Below are positions 6,452 to 9,556 of a DNA stretch of 9,556 nucleotides, one piece after another. How positions within the stretch are numbered: the first letter of the stretch is position 1; each line of letters starts with the position of its first letter. The stretch is from an uncultured Ruminococcus sp. (GTDB lineage Bacteria; Bacillota; Clostridia; Oscillospirales; Ruminococcaceae): contig CAADWP010000197.1 of the NCBI GenBank assembly GCA_900752785.1, forward strand, positions 1-9,556, written 5' to 3'. A model generated the notes under the pieces. That model did no database searches. It saw only the letters and a program-made list of their open reading frames with translations, and had not been told where the DNA came from. Made by a program: the position numbers and the translations under genes.

Positions 6452-8231
6452 AAATCTCCTCTATGTCCTTGCCCATTTCACAGGTGTAAATCCATTCAAC
6501 AACATCGCCGTCCGAAAGCTCGTATTCTCCACAGCCTACCGAAGCTCCCTCGCCATTTACATAATAAAGCCAGCCGGAAAGATCTCCGAAATCGAATTCA
6601 TAAATAGATGCGATTCCCGAAATATAGCCTTTTCCGTCGCTGTCGAGCTGAATTCGATACGTCTGCGCAGCCTCTCTTAGAATATCCATTACAGTATCCC
6701 CTGCCTCTATCTCAAATTCAGAGGCAGAAAGAATTATACCGTCGTCGGGAATATAGTCTTTTTTTCCTGCAACAGCGTCACAGCGTATCGTCACTGTCAC
6801 GCTGCCGACGGAGTTTTTCTTCGAAGATTTTTCGCCGTCGTAGTAATCCTCCGGTCTTTTAATATCAGTCAGCAATACAATTGCTATGCCAATCGCAGCG
6901 AAAAAAGCTATGGCAATAAAATTTTTATAACTGCGTTTACCGATAATAAAAAGTATCAGTGAAATAATCGCCGCTGCTCCAAGTATAACGATCACAGCGA
7001 TCGGTTTATAACTGTTGTTTCCGGCGTTATCGCTATATTCGACGGCGGCAGACGCTGACGTTGTAACAGATGTAACAAAATATTCGGAAATGGTCACAGT
7101 TGTTTTTATCAGAGCAGATTCCGCAGCCGTCTTTGTTACAGCTGATGTTGATGTAGTTGTATTTGATTCGTCATATGCCGAAGTTACGATAACAGCTTCT
7201 GTCTGTGCGGCTGTCGTGAGTTTAGCTTCGGTTCTTGCGGCAGTTGTGACTGTAGTTGAAATACCGGTTGTCTGAGCCTGCGGAATATGACGATTATCGA
7301 AGAGCCAAAGAGAGCCTTTATTTTCAGTCATACGTATATACGCTGTCAGTGAGTACAGAACCTGAACCGTGGAAATATCGCTGAAATTTCCATTATCGGT
7401 ATGGCTGAACCCTCCGTTCGGGAGACGGTATTTCAGGATCCCATCTATTACCGTACTGCCGTTTTTAATAAATCGTTCGTCAGTGAGACAGTCTATTTTC
7501 AGTGCAGAAAGGGCTGTCAGTACCTGTGCCGCACTTTCGGGATTAGCATTGCCCATACTTGAAAATCCGCCGTCCGGCTGCTGTCTCTTTGACAGGAATG
7601 CAAGAGCCGATTCAATAGAATTATTTACGTTTGTTTTTGAAATATAAGGTGAAAGAGCCTGTACAGTCATTGCGGTAACGTCAACGTCGCCATACTGACC
7701 GTAAACCGACCATCCGCCGTCGCTGAGCTGCATGGAAAGAAGCTTTTCTATTATACTGTCAGCGCTGTATTGGCAGGTATAACCGTTATTCATAAGATGC
7801 AGACCGAAAATACGGCTCATGATTCCCTGCTTGTCAATGGAATTTTCCAACAACTCCGTAATACGCACGTTGTCGCTCCCGACAGCGCAGAGCGCTGCGG
7901 CGATTCGTTCCCTTGAAGAAGCCGAGGCGATAGTATTACTGTCGATATAATTCAGAAGCGCGGTCTCGTAAGCTGCAAAATTTTTATATCCGCTTTGGCT
8001 CAGTGCGATCGCATACCATTCCGAATTTACGCCGACGCCCTTTGGAAGCTCGGTTTCAATCCATTCGTCAATACTTTCACACCCTGATTCTTTTACCTTA
8101 AAATCAGTTATACCGTCTATTACATTTTGCAGCTCAACGACCGTATAATCTGCCGCGGACGTTGTAACAGGCGCGGCAAACAAACTGAATATAATAAAAA
8201 TCAGCAGTGCAGCCGACAGCTTATTTTTCAT
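6435..8231 (-). CDS. Transcobalamin/intrinsic factor-like protein: alpha/alpha barrel, membrane hairpin, DUF4430
   Basis: 598 residues, predicted corrinoid-binding protein at the outer face of the membrane. In order: a signal peptide (1-26, ending TTSAA); an all-alpha domain (about 28-312) with terpenoid-cyclase/prenyltransferase-like repeats marked by SDGGWS (170-175), PDGGFS (219-224) and PNGGFS (271-276); a Thr/Ala/Ser-rich stalk (320-400); two hydrophobic helices (410-431 and 438-456) joined by the basic loop KRSYK; a Lys/Asp-rich spacer; and a DUF4430 domain (about 476-590) with GDTVMDILREAA, SGWLYYVNG (552-560) and LSDGDVVEWIYT (572-583). The barrel plus DUF4430 pair is that of mammalian transcobalamin and intrinsic factor. 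The hairpin would place both domains outside. The start overlaps the preceding gene by 11 bases with only a weak ribosome site, suggesting coupled translation. Barrel enzymes have no obvious catalytic motif here; binding is inferred. Confidence 0.8.
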   Translation of the reverse strand: MKNKLSAALLIFIIFSLFAAPVTTSAADYTVVELQNVIDGITDFKVKESGCESIDEWIETELPKGVGVNSEWYAIALSQSGYKNFAAYETALLNYIDSNTIASASSRERIAAALCAVGSDNVRITELLENSIDKQGIMSRIFGLHLMNNGYTCQYSADSIIEKLLSMQLSDGGWSVYGQYGDVDVTAMTVQALSPYISKTNVNNSIESALAFLSKRQQPDGGFSSMGNANPESAAQVLTALSALKIDCLTDERFIKNGSTVIDGILKYRLPNGGFSHTDNGNFSDISTVQVLYSLTAYIRMTENKGSLWLFDNRHIPQAQTTGISTTVTTAARTEAKLTTAAQTEAVIVTSAYDESNTTTSTSAVTKTAAESALIKTTVTISEYFVTSVTTSASAAVEYSDNAGNNSYKPIAVIVILGAAAIISLILFIIGKRSYKNFIAIAFFAAIGIAIVLLTDIKRPEDYYDGEKSSKKNSVGSVTVTIRCDAVAGKKDYIPDDGIILSASEFEIEAGDTVMDILREAAQTYRIQLDSDGKGYISGIASIYEFDFGDLSGWLYYVNGEGASVGCGEYELSDGDVVEWIYTCEMGKDIEEIYDERL

Positions 8232-9126
8232 TTCTGCGTCTCAGCGCGAAAGAAGCGGCAGCAGAAGCAGCAAAAACAGCGATCACGGCAGCAATTCCCT
8301 TATCGCCTGTACTCGGTGAAGAATTTGGCGAAGAAGCTGCTGCGGAAGTCGTTGAAACATCTGAATTAGTTGTTAATGTTGTAGTTGATACAGCCGTTGT
8401 TGAAGAAGCTGTTGTAACGGTTGGGTCAGCGGCGGCATTTACAATACAAACAGGGGGAACAAGATTTTGAGTTTCCGAAGAAGCGCTTATAACAAGTTTC
8501 CCCGAGCCGCTGAGCTGAATTGAAGCCTGTCCCTCGTCATTTGTAATAATCCCCGATTCTTCACCATTTACGGAAAGCTCTGCACCCTTTACAGGAACTG
8601 TTATCGGTAAATAATTTTCATCAAATGATACGGCTGAAAGCGTCAGGGAAATTTCATCGCCCTGTTTTGCTTCGGCAGAATTCATATTAAAAAAGCAGTA
8701 TGTATCCGAATATGTCTCCAGATCGGTAAATACATAAGCGTTTATATAATCGCCGTCCTTAACAGTATCCGCAAGACTCATCGGAGAAGCGTTATTAACG
8801 TAATATCCGTAAGAGCCTCCATTTTCCACACCCCAGAGCTTCATAAGAGACAAGCCGTACTGAGTTTCCGAAGCCGCATAGCCTGCGGCTGCACCGCCTT
8901 CAAAATCAAATTCATGAGCAAGGTAAAGCGCGTCGTTTATGGTAAGAACTCCGTCGCCGTCCGTATCGGTTACGTCAACGGCTTCCTGAGTCAGACAGAG
9001 ATTTCCGCTGCCGTCGGAAATAGTAACATAAACGCGCACCGATTCAGTTTCAGCTGCAGAAACCGAAAAGCTTAAAGCGGAACATGACATCAAAAATGCG
9101 GATGTGAATGCAATGATCTTTTTCAT
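8221..9126 (-). CDS. Cell-wall anchored DUF4430 surface protein, putative corrinoid binder
   Basis: 301 residues, first gene of the riboswitch-controlled operon. In order: a signal peptide (1-24, cleavage after VSA); a DUF4430-like domain (about 29-135) with YGLSLMKLWGV (90-100), GSYGYYVNNASP (104-115) and VKDGDYINAYVF (122-133); an Ig-like beta segment (about 150-228) with NGEESGIITNDEGQA; a Thr/Ser-rich linker (235-270); and an anchor made of a SPSTGD motif (270-275), a hydrophobic helix (277-295) and the tail RRRNEK. SPSTG is a variant of LPXTG, so sortase anchoring is likely but the sortase is not seen. D54, D56, D58 and D65 form an EF-hand/dockerin-like calcium loop inside the DUF4430 region. 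The start at 9126 is chosen for the signal peptide and GGGAG upstream; an in-frame ATG at 9216 would read through the leader terminator. Confidence 0.82.
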   Translation of the reverse strand: MKKIIAFTSAFLMSCSALSFSVSAAETESVRVYVTISDGSGNLCLTQEAVDVTDTDGDGVLTINDALYLAHEFDFEGGAAAGYAASETQYGLSLMKLWGVENGGSYGYYVNNASPMSLADTVKDGDYINAYVFTDLETYSDTYCFFNMNSAEAKQGDEISLTLSAVSFDENYLPITVPVKGAELSVNGEESGIITNDEGQASIQLSGSGKLVISASSETQNLVPPVCIVNAAADPTVTTASSTTAVSTTTLTTNSDVSTTSAAASSPNSSPSTGDKGIAAVIAVFAASAAASFALRRRNEK

Positions 9127-9143
9127 AATAAATTCTCCCTTTG

Positions 9144-9183
9144 TAAAATAAAGCCCTGCTGCCGTCAATTCAGGCAACAGGGC
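9144..9183 (-). terminator. Intrinsic terminator of the cobalamin riboswitch (expression platform)
   Basis: Read on the minus strand, GCCCTGTTGCC (9183-9173) pairs with GGCAGCAGGGC (9163-9153) over 11 bp with one G-U, around a 9-nt loop, and is followed by TTTATTTTA. It lies between the riboswitch core and the ribosome site of the first gene. Its 5' arm can also pair with the loop of the hairpin at 9235-9214, giving an antiterminated state. Confidence 0.82.
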
Positions 9184-9213
9184 GCAATTATCCACATAAA
9201 ACGTGAACGGCTG

Positions 9214-9350
9214 CATTTTCCATTGCCCGAAAATGATATGACCGACAAGCCTGACGAGCGACCCAACTTGTGAAGCAAGCTTCAGATATGGTAGTGACTG
9301 CTGCGACGGATTCTCACCGTACTTCCCTCAGTTTCAGGCTTCAATATATT
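9214..9350 (-). ncRNA. Cobalamin riboswitch aptamer
   Basis: On the minus strand the conserved core reads GGGAAGTACGGTGAGAATCC (9327-9308), then GTCGCAGCAGTCACTAC. This closely matches the cobalamin-riboswitch consensus around GGGAA, GGTGAGAATCC and GCAGnnnnnnACTAC. AAGCCTGA (9341-9334, minus strand) pairs perfectly with TCAGGCTT (9254-9247), closing the core as P2. The downstream stretch GTCAGGCTTGTCGGTCATA is a degenerate B12 box. A local hairpin TGAAG-CTTG-CTTCA lies at 9284-9271, and a 7-bp hairpin with loop GGGCAATG at 9235-9214 is in the place of the kissing-loop P13. The element precedes a terminator, so cobalamin should switch the operon off. Exact boundaries of P1 are uncertain. Confidence 0.9.
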
Positions 9351-9413
9351 AAAGGCAACCCCTAAAGACTCTTTTGACAAAATATATTTTTTAAGGTTGT
9401 CTAAACTTTTTTA

Positions 9414-9442
9414 ATTATATCACATGGCAAAGTCAATGTCAA
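9414..9442 (-). promoter_or_regulatory. Consensus sigma-A promoter of the corrinoid-uptake operon
   Basis: On the minus strand TTGACA (9442-9437) and TATAAT (9419-9414) are both perfect consensus hexamers with an ideal 17-base spacer. Transcription would start near 9407, about 57 nt before the riboswitch core, and run leftward through the five overlapping genes. Confidence 0.88.
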
Positions 9443-9556
9443 GTACGATCTTAAAAAACCCACGGAAATCAATTGTAGGATTACAATAGATATGAGACAA
9501 TTAACAAAAAAAGGTAGCGGAGCAGCATAGACCTGTGTTACAGTTAAGTTGCGAGA
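9443..9556. other. Upstream flank, no gene seen
   Basis: No coding frame is supported. It contains the inverted repeat ATTGTA-N4-TACAAT (9472-9487), about 30 bases upstream of the promoter's -35 box, and an A-run at 9504-9511. The edge of the window cuts whatever lies to the right. Confidence 0.5.

Noticed and set aside
7015..7275. Val/Ala-rich plus-strand open frame
   Set aside because: It is the antisense reading of the Thr-rich stalk of the 598-residue protein; repetitive Thr/Ala codons leave the opposite strand open by composition.
6435..8231. Reading the 598-residue protein as a squalene cyclase or prenyltransferase enzyme
   Set aside because: It is secreted, lacks an evident DxDD-type catalytic motif, carries DUF4430 and sits in a cobalamin-controlled transport operon; the repeats indicate the barrel fold only.
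9127..9216. N-terminal extension of the surface protein from an upstream in-frame ATG
   Set aside because: It would translate through the leader terminator and ribosome site and bury the clear signal peptide starting at 9126.
9498..9535. Possible leftward terminator (imperfect stem followed by a T run on the minus strand)
   Set aside because: The stem needs several bulges and only short pairings; not convincing as a terminator of an unseen upstream gene.
1..9556. CRISPR arrays, insertion sequences, tRNA or rRNA genes
   Set aside because: No regularly spaced repeats, transposase motifs, terminal inverted repeats or cloverleaf sequences were seen on either strand.

Overview
The window (9,556 bases) looks like chromosome from a low-to-moderate GC, Gram-positive anaerobe of the Clostridia, probably a gut Ruminococcus-like (Oscillospiraceae-type) organism. 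The grounds are strong AGGAGG-type ribosome sites, consensus sigma-A promoters, leaders ending in intrinsic terminators, ECF-type transport, a sortase-type cell-wall anchor and Thr/Ser/Ala-rich surface linkers. The taxonomic call is inference; no rRNA or marker gene is present.

Left half, + strand (about 154-3275): a five-gene operon queD-queE-folE-queC-queF that encodes every step from GTP to preQ1, the 7-deazaguanine precursor of queuosine in tRNA. It has a TTGCAA-17-TATAAT promoter and a leader of about 165 nt ending in an intrinsic terminator directly before the queD ribosome site. An upstream segment can form a competing antiterminator, next to a small hairpin with an A-rich tail that may be a preQ1-sensing aptamer. 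A perfect 15-bp hairpin at 3232-3265 separates this operon from the convergent one.

Right half, - strand (9442 down to 3289): a five-gene operon transcribed leftward from a perfect TTGACA-17-TATAAT promoter through a cobalamin riboswitch with a terminator. In order it encodes (1) a secreted, sortase-anchored DUF4430 protein, (2) a membrane-anchored protein that joins an alpha/alpha-barrel (prenyltransferase/terpenoid-cyclase-like) domain to a C-terminal DUF4430 domain, (3) an ECF transmembrane T protein, (4) a fused double ABC ATPase and (5) an ECF S component. All consecutive genes overlap.

The barrel plus DUF4430 pairing is the architecture of mammalian transcobalamin and intrinsic factor. 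Together with the cobalamin riboswitch, this supports reading the operon as a complete corrinoid capture-and-import system: wall-anchored binder, membrane-tethered intrinsic-factor-like binder, then ECF transporter. This is the most interesting content of the window. Binding and substrate are inferred and not demonstrated by sequence alone.

The flanks (1-153 and about 9443-9556) are AT-rich and hold no gene I can support.
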